The position numbers were made by a program, and so were the translations under genes. A model generated the notes under the pieces. That model was not told the origin of the DNA. It saw only the letters and a program-made list of their open reading frames with translations, and searched no databases. From an uncultured Blautia sp. (GTDB taxonomy: Bacteria; Bacillota; Clostridia; Lachnospirales; Lachnospiraceae), in contig CAMOXX010000037.1 in assembly GCA_946629475.1 (NCBI GenBank), forward strand, positions 1-15,744: a stretch of 15,744 nucleotides of DNA, written 5' to 3'. Shown here one piece after another: positions 1-9,282 of this stretch. Each line of letters starts with the position of its first letter. Position 1 is the stretch's first letter.

Positions 1-2676
1 ATTCCGAAGCACATCACAAAAGAGGACATTTTTGCGTCCATCAACTACAACATGCATCTGGAGTACGGCGTCGGCAATGACGATGATATCGATCATCTGG
101 GCAACCGCCGGATCCGTGCCGTGGGCGAGCTGCTTCAGAATCAGTACAGGATCGGCCTCTCCCGTCTGGAGAGAGTCGTCCGTGAGAGAATGACAACACA
201 GGATACGGAGAATATTTCTCCGCAGTCCCTGATCAATATCAAACCGGTAACTGCCGCGGTGAAGGAGTTCTTCGGATCCTCCCAGCTGTCGCAGTTCATG
301 GATCAGAACAATCCGCTCGGCGAGCTGACGCACAAGAGACGTCTCTCCGCGCTGGGCCCCGGCGGTCTGTCACGTGACCGTGCCGGATTCGAGGTCCGCG
401 ATGTCCATTACTCCCATTATGGAAGAATGTGCCCGATCGAGACTCCTGAAGGTCCGAACATTGGTCTGATCAACTCCCTTGCTTCCTACGCAAGGATCAA
501 TCAGTACGGATTTGTGGAGGCGCCCTACCGCAAAATCGACAAATCCGATCCCCAGAATCCGCGTGTAACCGAAGAAGTGGTTTACATGACGGCGGATGAG
601 GAAGACAATTACCATGTTGCGCAGGCGAATGAGGCTCTCGATGCCGAAGGCCATTTCGTCCGTAAGAATGTATCCGGCCGTTTCCGCGAGGAGACACAGG
701 AGTACGACCGCAGCATGTTTGACTATATGGACGTGTCGCCGAAGATGGTATTCTCGGTGGCTACAGCCCTGATTCCGTTCCTGCAGAACGATGATGCCAA
801 CCGCGCGCTGATGGGATCCAACATGCAGCGCCAGGCAGTGCCTCTTCTCACTACGGAAGCACCGGTTGTCGGTACCGGAATGGAGACGAAGACAGCGGTC
901 GACTCGGGCGTATGCGTTGTCGCGAAGCGTTCGGGAACCGTGGAACGGTCGACCTCTACGGAGATTGTTATCCGTGCCGATGACGGCACCAGGGATCAGT
1001 ACCGTCTGACAAAATTCCTGCGCAGCAACCAGAGCAACTGCTATAATCAGAAGCCGATTGTCGATCAGGGAGAATATGTGGAAGCGGGCGAAGTCATCGC
1101 GGACGGTCCGTCCACGGCAAACGGAGAGCTTGCGCTCGGCAAGAATCCGCTGATCGGTTTCATGACCTGGGAAGGCTACAACTACGAGGATGCGGTTCTC
1201 CTGTCAGAACGCCTTGTTATGAATGATGTCTATACATCGGTTCATATTGAGGAGTATGAGGCGGAATCGCGTGACACCAAGCTCGGACCGGAGGAAATTA
1301 CCCGCGATGTGCCCGGTGTCGGTGATGATGCGCTGAAGGATCTCGATGAGCGCGGTATCATCCGCATCGGTGCAGAGGTCCGTGCCGGTGATATCCTGGT
1401 CGGAAAAGTGACTCCGAAAGGGGAAACGGAGCTTACGGCAGAGGAACGTCTTCTGCGCGCGATCTTCGGTGAGAAGGCGCGGGAGGTCAGGGACACCTCA
1501 TTAAAGGTGCCTCACGGAGAATACGGAATCGTTGTGGATGCCAAGGTCTTCACCAAGGAGAATGACGGCGATGCCCTTCCGGCAGGCGTAAACCAGTCTG
1601 TACGAATTTACATTGCCCAGAAAAGAAAGATCTCCGTCGGTGATAAGATGGCCGGCCGTCACGGAAACAAGGGTGTTGTTTCACGCGTGCTTCCTGTGGA
1701 GGATATGCCGTTCCTTCCGAACGGGCGTCCGCTGGACATCGTGCTGAACCCTCTGGGCGTGCCGTCCCGTATGAATATCGGGCAGGTGCTTGAGATCCAC
1801 CTCAGCCTCGCGGCAAAGGCGCTTGGCTTTAACGTATCGACGCCTGTTTTTGCAGGTGCCAACGAAAAAGATATCCAGGATACCCTGGAGATGGCAAACG
1901 ACTATGTAAATACGGAAGACTTCGAGGAATTCCGTGAAAAATACAAGGACAGCCTGGCAGACGAAGTGATGCAGTTCCTGGATGAGAATAAAGCTCACAG
2001 GTCTGTCTGGAAAGGAGTTCCGATCTCCCGCGATGGTAAGGTGCGCCTGCGTGACGGCAGGACCGGCGAGTATTTTGACAGCCCGGTTACGATCGGCCAC
2101 ATGCATTATCTGAAGCTGCACCATCTGGTGGATGACAAGATCCATGCACGTTCCACCGGACCATACTCCCTTGTTACGCAGCAGCCGCTCGGCGGTAAAG
2201 CCCAGTTCGGCGGACAGCGTTTCGGTGAGATGGAGGTTTGGGCTCTGGAGGCCTACGGTGCATCGTACACGCTGCAGGAAATCCTGACAGTGAAATCGGA
2301 CGATGTGGTCGGACGTGTCAAGACATACGAAGCGATTATCAAGGGAGACAATATTCCTGAGCCGGGTATTCCGGAATCGTTCAAGGTTCTTCTGAAGGAG
2401 CTTCAGTCGCTCGGACTGGATGTCCGGGTCCTGAAGGATGACCAGACAGAAGTTGAGATTATGGAAACAGTGGATTACGGTGACACCGATATCCGTTCCG
2501 TGATCGAAGGGGAATCCCGGAGACAGGATGCGCAGGAAGAATCTTTCGGCCGTCATGGATACACCATGCAGGAGTTTGAAGGCGAAGAGCTGGTAGACAG
2601 GGCCGAGGAGAGCGATCTGGACGATTCGGATGACGATTTTGATGAATTCCAGGAATCCTTTGACGACGAAGAGTGA
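1..2676 (+). CDS. rpoB: RNA polymerase beta subunit, 5'-truncated by window edge
   Basis: Beta subunit of DNA-dependent RNA polymerase; with beta' it forms the catalytic cleft. The frame is open from base 1, so 891 residues are visible; about 390 N-terminal residues of a roughly 1,280-residue protein should lie upstream (family length from memory). The rifampicin-binding region is at 286-354 (LSQFMDQNNP through LSALGPGG), with the drug-sensitive residues Q, D (301-303), H (331-333) and S (346-348) at the positions where resistance mutations usually occur, so target-based rifampicin resistance is not predicted. The NTP-contacting GDKMAGRHGNKG block falls near 1640-1675, and the C-terminal clamp block (GGKAQFGGQRFGEMEVWALE) near 2190-2250. 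The last ~45 residues form a very acidic tail (DLDDSDDDFDEF), longer than in E. coli. rpoC follows after 78 bases, in the same transcript. Confidence 0.98.
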   Translation: MPKHITKEDIFASINYNMHLEYGVGNDDDIDHLGNRRIRAVGELLQNQYRIGLSRLERVVRERMTTQDTENISPQSLINIKPVTAAVKEFFGSSQLSQFMDQNNPLGELTHKRRLSALGPGGLSRDRAGFEVRDVHYSHYGRMCPIETPEGPNIGLINSLASYARINQYGFVEAPYRKIDKSDPQNPRVTEEVVYMTADEEDNYHVAQANEALDAEGHFVRKNVSGRFREETQEYDRSMFDYMDVSPKMVFSVATALIPFLQNDDANRALMGSNMQRQAVPLLTTEAPVVGTGMETKTAVDSGVCVVAKRSGTVERSTSTEIVIRADDGTRDQYRLTKFLRSNQSNCYNQKPIVDQGEYVEAGEVIADGPSTANGELALGKNPLIGFMTWEGYNYEDAVLLSERLVMNDVYTSVHIEEYEAESRDTKLGPEEITRDVPGVGDDALKDLDERGIIRIGAEVRAGDILVGKVTPKGETELTAEERLLRAIFGEKAREVRDTSLKVPHGEYGIVVDAKVFTKENDGDALPAGVNQSVRIYIAQKRKISVGDKMAGRHGNKGVVSRVLPVEDMPFLPNGRPLDIVLNPLGVPSRMNIGQVLEIHLSLAAKALGFNVSTPVFAGANEKDIQDTLEMANDYVNTEDFEEFREKYKDSLADEVMQFLDENKAHRSVWKGVPISRDGKVRLRDGRTGEYFDSPVTIGHMHYLKLHHLVDDKIHARSTGPYSLVTQQPLGGKAQFGGQRFGEMEVWALEAYGASYTLQEILTVKSDDVVGRVKTYEAIIKGDNIPEPGIPESFKVLLKELQSLGLDVRVLKDDQTEVEIMETVDYGDTDIRSVIEGESRRQDAQEESFGRHGYTMQEFEGEELVDRAEESDLDDSDDDFDEFQESFDDEE

Positions 2677-2694
2677 CAATTGCTTTATACTGTT

Positions 2695-2725
2695 CTGCAC
2701 CCTTCTCTTCACTCCGGGTGCGCAG
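2695..2725 (+). other. rpoB-rpoC intercistronic hairpin
   Basis: GCACCC (2697-2702) pairs with GGGTGC (2716-2721) around a 13-base loop. The flanking CTG/CAG can extend the stem across a small bulge. No T-run follows, so this is not a terminator. It sits just before the rpoC ribosome binding site (GAAAGGGGA at 2738-2746, 8 bases from the ATG) and could affect processing or coupling. The structure was found by eye and its function is unknown. Confidence 0.4.
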
Positions 2726-2754
2726 ACAGAGAAGCAAAGAAAGGGGAAGTTTAA

Positions 2755-5700
2755 ATGGCAGAAGCAACCAATACGCAGGAGAGCTATCAGCCGATGGCAT
2801 TCGATGCCATCAAGATCGGGCTTGCGTCCCCTGAAAGGATCAGAGAATGGTCGCGGGGCGAAGTACTGAAACCGGAGACGATCAACTATCGTACTCTGAA
2901 GCCGGAGAAGGAAGGGCTTTTCTGTGAAAAAATCTTCGGGCCTTCGAAGGACTGGGAATGCCATTGCGGAAAATACAAAAAAATCCGTTATAAAGGCGTC
3001 GTATGCGACCGCTGCGGCGTTGAAGTGACAAAATCCTCTGTGCGCCGTGAACGTATGGGACACATTGAGCTTGCGGCACCGGTTTCACATATCTGGTATT
3101 TTAAAGGAATCCCGTCCCGCATGGGCCTGATTCTGGACATCTCGCCGAGAACGCTGGAAAAGGTTCTCTACTTTGCCAGCTATATCGTTCTGGATCCGGG
3201 TACTTCGAATCTTCAGTACAAGCAGGTGCTGACCGAAAAGGAATATCAGGACGCGAGGGAAGCCTTCGGCGATTCCTTCCGCGCGGAGATGGGCGCGGAA
3301 TCCATCAAAGAGCTGCTTGAGGCGATCGATCTCGACAAGGACGCGGAGGAGCTTAAGAGCGAGCTCCAGGATGCGAGCGGCCAGAAGAGAGCCCGTATCA
3401 TCAAACGCCTCGAGGTGGTGGAATCCTTCAGGGAGTCGGGCAACCGCCCTGAGTGGATGATCATGACAGTGATTCCGGTAATCCCGCCGGATCTGCGCCC
3501 GATGGTACAGCTGGACGGCGGCCGTTTTGCTACATCGGACCTCAATGACCTGTACCGCCGGATCATCAACCGCAACAACCGTCTGAAAAGACTCCTGGAG
3601 CTCGGCGCTCCGGACATTATCGTCCGCAACGAAAAGAGAATGCTCCAGGAAGCTGTGGATGCGCTGATCGACAACGGCCGCCGCGGCCGTCCGGTAACCG
3701 GCCCGGGAAACCGTCCGCTGAAATCCCTTTCCGACATGCTGAAAGGCAAGTCCGGACGTTTCCGTCAGAACCTGCTCGGAAAACGTGTCGATTATTCCGG
3801 CCGTTCCGTTATTGTTGTAGGTCCTGAACTGAAAATATACCAGTGCGGTCTTCCGAAGGAGATGGCAATCGAGCTGTTTAAGCCTTTCGTTATGAAAGAG
3901 CTTGTCGCGAACGGAACCTCACACAATATCAAGAGTGCTAAGAAGATGGTCGAAAAGCTCGACCCGCAGGTGTGGGATGTGCTCGAGGATGTCATCAAAG
4001 AGCATCCGGTTATGCTGAACCGTGCGCCTACACTCCACCGTCTTGGAATTCAGGCCTTCGAGCCGATCCTGGTGGAAGGCAAGGCGATCAAGCTGCATCC
4101 GCTGGTGTGTACCGCGTTTAATGCGGACTTCGACGGGGACCAGATGGCTGTCCATCTTCCTCTGTCGGTTGAGGCACAGGCGGAGTGCCGTTTCCTCCTG
4201 CTGTCACCGAACAACCTGCTGAAGCCTTCGGACGGCGGTCCGGTGGCGGTTCCTTCGCAGGATATGGTCCTCGGTATCTACTACCTGACTCAGGAGAGAC
4301 CGGGAAGCAAGGGAGAAGGAAAATTCTTCCGGAGTGTCAACGAAGCGATTCTGGCCTACGAAAACGGGGTGATTACCCTCCAGTCCATCATCAAGGTGCG
4401 CCGTTTCAAGAAGAACCCGGACGGATCTGCAGTGCTGGATGAAAACGGTATTCCGGTTACACGGGTGATCGAATCCACGCTCGGCCGGTTCCTCTTCAAC
4501 GAGATTCTTCCGCAGGATCTTGGATTTGTGGACCGCAGTGACCCCGAAAACGAGCTCAAGCTTGAGGTTGATTTCCTGGTAAAGAAAAAGCAGCTGAAGC
4601 AGATCCTTGAGAAGGTTATCAATACCCACGGGGCAACGAGAACGGCTGAGGTGCTTGACGCCATTAAGGCAACCGGGTATAAATACTCGACGAAAGCAGC
4701 AATGACCGTTTCGATTTCCGACATGACGGTTCCGCCGCAGAAGCCTGAGATGATCAACGCTGCTCAGGACAGGGTGGACAGGATCACCAGGAACTACAAG
4801 CGAGGCCTGATCACCGAGTCGGAGCGTTACAAGGAAGTTGTTGAGACATGGAAGCAGACCGATGATGACCTCACCAAGGCACTGCTTTCCGGCCTCGATG
4901 CATACAATAATATTTTCATGATGGCGGACTCGGGAGCCCGTGGTTCCGACAAGCAGATTAAACAGCTTGCCGGTATGCGAGGCCTGATGGCGGATACCAC
5001 CGGCCATACGATCGAGCTGCCGATCAAGTCGAATTTCCGTGAAGGTCTGGATGTTCTGGAATACTTCATGTCGGCACACGGAGCCCGGAAGGGTATGTCC
5101 GATACCGCTCTCCGTACCGCTGACTCCGGATACCTTACCAGGCGTCTGGTCGATGTTTCCCAGGAGCAGATCATCCGTGAGACGGACTGCTGTGAAAACC
5201 GCGATGAGATTTCCGGTATGTGGGTAAGCACCTTCAGCGACGGAAAAGAGGTTATCGAGAGCCTTCAGGAGCGTATCACCGGGCGTTATTCGTGCAACAC
5301 TATTACGAACAGGAACGGTGATGTGATCGTAAAGAGAAACCACATGATTACTCCCGCGAGAGCGGCCCGGATCATGCAGGAAGGTGTGGATGAGAACGGT
5401 GAACCTGTCGAGAAGGTGAAAATCCGTACAATCCTGACCTGCAAGTGCAAGATCGGTATCTGCGCGAAGTGCTACGGAGCCAACATGGCTACCGGCGAGC
5501 CGGTGCAGGTCGGAGAGTCTGTCGGTATTATCGCGGCGCAGTCGATCGGCGAGCCCGGTACCCAGCTTACCATGCGTACCTTCCACAGCGGCGGTGTTGC
5601 CGGCGGTGATATCACCCAGGGTCTTCCCCGTGTCGAGGAGCTTTTTGAAGCGCGTAAGCCGAAGGGTCTTGCGATCATCACAGAGATCAAGGGTTACGCA

Positions 5701-6513
5701 GCCCTCAATGATACCAAGAAGAAGCGTGAAGTGATCGTGACGGATCCCGAAACCGGCGATTCCAAGACATACCTGATTCCTTACAGCTCCAGGCTGAAGG
5801 AGGTTGACGGCAAGTTCCTTGAGGCCGGCGATGAGATTACCGAAGGATCCATCAATCCTCATGATATTCTGAGGATCAAGGGTGTGCGTGCCGTTCAGGA
5901 TTATATGCTCCGTGAAGTACAGAGGGTTTACCGGCTTCAGGGTGTTGAGATCAACGACAAACATATCGAGGTTATCGTGCGCCGTATGCTGAAGAAGATC
6001 CGGATTGAAGAAGCCGGAGATTCCGAGTTCCTTCCGGGCACCCACGTGGATGTCCTTGAATTTGAGGATATCAATGAGGAGCTGGTTCGTGAAGGCAAAG
6101 AGCCGGCTGTTGGAACGCAGGTGCTGCTCGGTATCACCAAGGCATCTCTTGCGACAGATTCGTTCCTGTCGGCAGCATCCTTCCAGGAGACAACGAAGGT
6201 GCTGACTGAGGCAGCGATCAAGGGCAAGGTGGATCACCTGATCGGCCTGAAAGAGAATGTGTGTATCGGTAAGCTGATTCCGGCAGGAACCGGCCTGAAG
6301 AGATACAGCAGGATCAAGCTGGACACAGGCGAAGAGCAGGATATGGATTTTGAGGACGACTTTATCGAGGAGGATGAACCTCTTATGCTCATGGATGAGG
6401 AGCAGGATTCCGCCGATTATGTGGGCGATGATGAGGAAATTCCGGATGTCCCCGATGACGAAATGGAAGCAGAGGAAGACGACGCAGAGGACAAGACGGA
6501 CAGCAATCCGTAA
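2755..6513 (+). CDS. rpoC: RNA polymerase beta' subunit, complete
   Basis: Beta' subunit, 1,252 residues, carrying the catalytic Mg site of RNA polymerase. The first zinc site has Cys69, Cys71, Cys84 and Cys87. The absolutely conserved NADFDGDQM motif is at 456-464, with Asp458, Asp460 and Asp462 as the metal ligands. The bridge helix is about 767-800 (VLEYF..HGARKG...). The second zinc site uses Cys812, Cys896, Cys903 and Cys906. The trigger loop MRTFH places the catalytic-type His at 944. The trigger loop continues without the ~190-residue insertion of E. coli, as expected for Firmicutes. The last ~60 residues are strongly acidic and low in complexity, mirroring the RpoB tail. The start is the ATG 8 bases after GAAAGGGGA, 78 bases behind rpoB. 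Transcription probably ends at the hairpin at 6568-6615. Confidence 0.98.
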   Translation: MAEATNTQESYQPMAFDAIKIGLASPERIREWSRGEVLKPETINYRTLKPEKEGLFCEKIFGPSKDWECHCGKYKKIRYKGVVCDRCGVEVTKSSVRRERMGHIELAAPVSHIWYFKGIPSRMGLILDISPRTLEKVLYFASYIVLDPGTSNLQYKQVLTEKEYQDAREAFGDSFRAEMGAESIKELLEAIDLDKDAEELKSELQDASGQKRARIIKRLEVVESFRESGNRPEWMIMTVIPVIPPDLRPMVQLDGGRFATSDLNDLYRRIINRNNRLKRLLELGAPDIIVRNEKRMLQEAVDALIDNGRRGRPVTGPGNRPLKSLSDMLKGKSGRFRQNLLGKRVDYSGRSVIVVGPELKIYQCGLPKEMAIELFKPFVMKELVANGTSHNIKSAKKMVEKLDPQVWDVLEDVIKEHPVMLNRAPTLHRLGIQAFEPILVEGKAIKLHPLVCTAFNADFDGDQMAVHLPLSVEAQAECRFLLLSPNNLLKPSDGGPVAVPSQDMVLGIYYLTQERPGSKGEGKFFRSVNEAILAYENGVITLQSIIKVRRFKKNPDGSAVLDENGIPVTRVIESTLGRFLFNEILPQDLGFVDRSDPENELKLEVDFLVKKKQLKQILEKVINTHGATRTAEVLDAIKATGYKYSTKAAMTVSISDMTVPPQKPEMINAAQDRVDRITRNYKRGLITESERYKEVVETWKQTDDDLTKALLSGLDAYNNIFMMADSGARGSDKQIKQLAGMRGLMADTTGHTIELPIKSNFREGLDVLEYFMSAHGARKGMSDTALRTADSGYLTRRLVDVSQEQIIRETDCCENRDEISGMWVSTFSDGKEVIESLQERITGRYSCNTITNRNGDVIVKRNHMITPARAARIMQEGVDENGEPVEKVKIRTILTCKCKIGICAKCYGANMATGEPVQVGESVGIIAAQSIGEPGTQLTMRTFHSGGVAGGDITQGLPRVEELFEARKPKGLAIITEIKGYAALNDTKKKREVIVTDPETGDSKTYLIPYSSRLKEVDGKFLEAGDEITEGSINPHDILRIKGVRAVQDYMLREVQRVYRLQGVEINDKHIEVIVRRMLKKIRIEEAGDSEFLPGTHVDVLEFEDINEELVREGKEPAVGTQVLLGITKASLATDSFLSAASFQETTKVLTEAAIKGKVDHLIGLKENVCIGKLIPAGTGLKRYSRIKLDTGEEQDMDFEDDFIEEDEPLMLMDEEQDSADYVGDDEEIPDVPDDEMEAEEDDAEDKTDSNP

Positions 6514-6567
6514 ATCATTTTCAGGATGCAATATCCGTCCGCCGCGCCGGATCATAACATGAGAGGA

Positions 6568-6615
6568 ACGTACCGCACATGGAAGATTTTATTTTCCGCG
6601 TGCGGACGTTTTTTT
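6568..6615 (+). terminator. Intrinsic terminator after rpoC
   Basis: ACGTACCGCAC (6568-6578) pairs with GTGCGGACGT (6600-6609) with one unpaired A; the loop is 21 bases, and T7 occupies 6609-6615. It lies 54 bases after the rpoC stop. The long loop makes it less than ideal, but the GC-rich stem base plus T-run is the normal pattern. It separates the RNA polymerase operon from the kinase cassette. Confidence 0.75.
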
Positions 6616-6653
6616 ACAGGGCATATTGAGAGTACAAAAGTTATAAAGGCTTG

Positions 6654-6662
6654 TGCTATGAT
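6654..6662 (+). promoter_or_regulatory. Candidate extended -10 promoter for the kinase cassette
   Basis: TGCTATGAT matches the extended -10 pattern (TG, one base, then TATGAT at 6657-6662). No good -35 box lies at the usual distance; TTGAGA at 6626-6631 is too far (25 bases). Transcription would begin near 6669, giving a leader of about 26 bases to the kinase ATG. The implied promoter is weak and may need an activator. The call rests on sequence match only. Confidence 0.45.
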
Positions 6663-6694
6663 ATATTACAACGCCGCTGAAAGGAGGGATGCGT

Positions 6695-8413
6695 ATGGAA
6701 CCGATCATAAGCCGAACGAATCACGGAGCGCAGTCCGGCATGATGAACCGTGAGCTTCCGGTTTCCCCATGGGCAGAGTGGACCATCACCGAAAAAATCG
6801 GGGAGGGTGCTTACGGAACCGTATACAAAGCGATGCGTTCGGAACAGGGACATACCATCTTCTCCGCCATAAAGGTGATCAGCATCCCTGAATCCCGGGA
6901 GGAGCTGAATACGATCCTTCAGGAAACGGGGGATGAACAGTCCGCCAGGATGTATTTCGGAAATGTCTGCCAGGACTGTCTGGAAGAGATCAGCATGATG
7001 GAATATTTCCGCGGGAACTCCCACATCGTCTCGGTGGAAGATTATAAGGTGACGGAATACCTGGATGAAATCGGGTGGGACATCTTTATCCGGATGGAAT
7101 ATCTGACCAGCTTTCCGGATTATTCCGCCGGAAAAAGCTTTGACAGGGATGAAATTTTGAAGCTGGGCATGGATATCTGCAGGGCGCTTCAGTATCTTGG
7201 CAGGCAGCAGATTGTCCACCGCGATGTAAAGCCCGACAATATTTTTGTCTCCCGCTTCGGTGATTACAAGCTGGGGGATTTTGGAATTGCAAGAAAGCTG
7301 GAGCGTTCCCTGGGAGAGCTTTCCAGGAAGGGAACAGAAAGCTATATGGCGCCGGAAATCTACCGCGGCGATGCGTATGATGCCAGGGCGGATATCTATT
7401 CCCTGGGAATTGTGCTGTACCGAATGCTGAACCGCAACCGGCTTCCGCTGATCAATCCCGGCAAGCAGCTGATCACTTATCATGACAAGGAGGAAGCTGT
7501 TTTAAAGAGAATGTCCGGAGAGCCGATTCCGCCCCCGTCGGAGGCGGACCGTACAGCAGCATCCATTATTCTGAAAGCATGCGCCTATGCTCCGGAGGAC
7601 AGGTATCAGACTCCGGAGGAAATGCTGAGGGACCTTGTACTTGCGTCACAGGGCCTGGAGGCTGATCAGAGATACAGCTTTGAACCGGTGAAGACCGCGC
7701 AGGATCAGGAACCGGAGCCGGTGCAGGTATCCCGCGGCCAGGAGAAAAAGCCGGAGGTGATCCCGGGGCAGGAACCGGTTCCTGAGCGGGAAATGATCCA
7801 AAAGCAGAAGGCGGAAGAGGCTCCACCGGCAAAAAAAAGCAGAAGGAAGCACAGGAAAAAATCCCGCAGGCTCCGCATACTTCTTCCGGCTGCCGCAGCG
7901 GCAGTTGCTGTTGCCGCGTTTATTCTTGCGGGTTTTTATCTGCGTAAAATGCTGGTTGATACTGTGCGGGAGCAGACAGCCCAGATGCTTTTGTCCATTC
8001 AGGCCCGCAGCGAGGTGCCATCGGAGGAGACCGGACAGGATTTTGCATCTTCCATTGAGCTGATCAGCGAGCGGGCGACGACCATTGTCTCCGAGCTGCC
8101 GGATTATACCGTGACGGGTACAGAAGGCAGGGTGCTGAAATACTATAATGATGATGAAGAGCTTCGCAAGGTTCTGGTTTATCCGGAAGAATCCGCCGAA
8201 GGCGTCTATGAGGAATACTTTTACTGGAACGGCGAACTGTTCTTTGCTTATATCTGGGATTCATCCGGCGAGGAAATGTACTACTACCGCGACGGCATCC
8301 TGATTCGATGGATTGATTTGGATGGAAATGTTCATGACAATGAGCAGGAGAACGAGGAATACATAGAACGCGGCGATAAATACTGGATTAATTCGATTCT
8401 TCGGAGAGAGTGA
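6695..8413 (+). CDS. Membrane-anchored eukaryotic-like Ser/Thr protein kinase with novel extracellular domain
   Basis: A Hanks-type protein kinase of 572 residues. The glycine loop GEGAYG is at 36-41, with ATP-binding Lys60 in AIKV. The catalytic loop HRDVKPDN is 175-182 (Asp177 the base), the metal-binding DFG is 195-197, and APE is 219-221; all key catalytic residues are present, so it should be active. A Pro/Glu/Gln-rich linker and a basic block (KKSRRKHRKKSRR) precede one membrane helix at 395-416, so the kinase should be cytoplasmic and the last ~155 residues outside. That outer part has no PASTA repeats; it is rich in Tyr, Trp and acidic residues (EYFYWNGELFF, MYYYRDG) and I cannot assign it to a family. 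Start: AAGGAGGG (6681-6688) abuts the ATG at 6689 but sits 6 bases before the ATG at 6695, so 6695 is preferred. The phosphatase gene follows 2 bases after the stop, implying coupled expression of opposing enzymes. Confidence 0.93.
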   Translation: MEPIISRTNHGAQSGMMNRELPVSPWAEWTITEKIGEGAYGTVYKAMRSEQGHTIFSAIKVISIPESREELNTILQETGDEQSARMYFGNVCQDCLEEISMMEYFRGNSHIVSVEDYKVTEYLDEIGWDIFIRMEYLTSFPDYSAGKSFDRDEILKLGMDICRALQYLGRQQIVHRDVKPDNIFVSRFGDYKLGDFGIARKLERSLGELSRKGTESYMAPEIYRGDAYDARADIYSLGIVLYRMLNRNRLPLINPGKQLITYHDKEEAVLKRMSGEPIPPPSEADRTAASIILKACAYAPEDRYQTPEEMLRDLVLASQGLEADQRYSFEPVKTAQDQEPEPVQVSRGQEKKPEVIPGQEPVPEREMIQKQKAEEAPPAKKSRRKHRKKSRRLRILLPAAAAAVAVAAFILAGFYLRKMLVDTVREQTAQMLLSIQARSEVPSEETGQDFASSIELISERATTIVSELPDYTVTGTEGRVLKYYNDDEELRKVLVYPEESAEGVYEEYFYWNGELFFAYIWDSSGEEMYYYRDGILIRWIDLDGNVHDNEQENEEYIERGDKYWINSILRRE

Positions 8414-8415
8414 TT

Positions 8416-9282
8416 ATGGTCTACAATATTGAATACGCATATGCTTCGAATATCGGTAAAGTCCGCAGAAATCATGAAGATAACTTCTGGTGTGACGGAA
8501 ACTTCCTTCCATATGTAAACAGGGGCCTTGACGGAATAAAAACAGGACTTGTATCCGGGGAATCTGTTCCTGCTTTTGCAGTGTTTGACGGGATGGGCGG
8601 CGAGAGCTGCGGAGAGATCGCCTCCGGTCTTGCGGCGGAGGTGTTCGATGAATATTATTCCGCGCATAAGGAGGAATTTTCCGGGGATCCGAAGCACTTT
8701 ATTGAGGAACTCAGCCATGAGATGAACCGGAGAGTATGCGAATATGCTCACGTAAACAGCATTGGCTCCATGGGAAGCACGTCAGCCATGGCACTCTTCG
8801 GGAACACATGGTTTGCGGTTTCCAACCTTGGAGACAGCAGAATCTATATGTGCCGGGGCGGAGAGCTTCGGCAGCTGTCGACAGATCATGTATTCGGAGG
8901 GGGAGCCTATCGGAAAGCTCCGCTGATTCAGTATCTGGGTCTGGAAGAAACAGATGCCGCTCTGACGCCTTCCTTTTTAAAAGGTGATCTGGAACCCGGA
9001 CTTCGGCTTCTGCTGTGTTCGGATGGTGTAACCGATATGATAGATGACGCGAAGCTGAGAGAACTGCTCTCCGGAGAGGAGAACGCTGAAGAGACAGCCG
9101 GCGTGATTCTTGAAACGGCGCTGGACAACGGCGGGAGAGACAACACCACCTTGATTCTGGTTGAGGTGAGAGCAGAAAACACTTCGGAGACAGACGCCGG
9201 ACAGGGAGCAGCGGGCACGCAGGCCGGTTTCCGGGGATGGCTGAAAAATCTCTTTCGAAAGAAGGTGATCCACAGTGAATAA
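8416..9282 (+). CDS. PP2C-family Ser/Thr protein phosphatase
   Basis: Metal-dependent PPM/PP2C phosphatase, 288 residues, expected to remove phosphate from Ser/Thr in the neighbouring kinase or its targets (role inferred from pairing). Family motifs appear in order: RRNHEDN with Asp22; FDGMGG at 57-62 with metal ligand Asp58; a GSTSA segment; GDSRIY; CSDGVTD with Asp203; and GGRDNTT with Asp242. The metal-site aspartates are therefore all present. There is no membrane helix, but the C-terminal tail (272-288, FRGWLKNLFRKKV) looks basic and amphipathic. The ATG at 8416 is preferred because GGAGAG (8403-8408) is 7 bases away; a GTG at 8410 overlapping the kinase stop is the alternative and is too close to that site. 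The gene overlaps the next one by 8 bases, so the three genes are almost certainly co-transcribed. Confidence 0.94.
   Translation: MVYNIEYAYASNIGKVRRNHEDNFWCDGNFLPYVNRGLDGIKTGLVSGESVPAFAVFDGMGGESCGEIASGLAAEVFDEYYSAHKEEFSGDPKHFIEELSHEMNRRVCEYAHVNSIGSMGSTSAMALFGNTWFAVSNLGDSRIYMCRGGELRQLSTDHVFGGGAYRKAPLIQYLGLEETDAALTPSFLKGDLEPGLRLLLCSDGVTDMIDDAKLRELLSGEENAEETAGVILETALDNGGRDNTTLILVEVRAENTSETDAGQGAAGTQAGFRGWLKNLFRKKVIHSE

Noticed and set aside
286..354. Possible rifampicin-resistance changes in rpoB
   Set aside because: The main resistance positions carry sensitive-type residues; the Gly at the E. coli Ser522 position fits natural Gram-positive variation.
1681..3063. Antisense open frame of about 460 codons across the rpoB-rpoC junction
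   Set aside because: It is opposite two essential genes, has no ribosome binding site that I could see, and has a composition typical of a shadow frame.
4204..6555. Very long open frame antisense to rpoC (about 780 codons)
   Set aside because: It lies opposite unmistakable RpoC motifs, encodes no recognisable domains and is His/Leu/Arg-rich, as expected from reverse reading of biased codons.
6689..6694. ATG at 6689 as the kinase start
   Set aside because: The AAGGAGGG site ends at the base before it, leaving no spacing; the ATG at 6695 is placed correctly.
6695..8413. Assignment of the kinase as PrkC/StkP (PASTA kinase)
   Set aside because: The extracellular part has no PASTA repeats and is too short for them; only the kinase domain and topology are shared.
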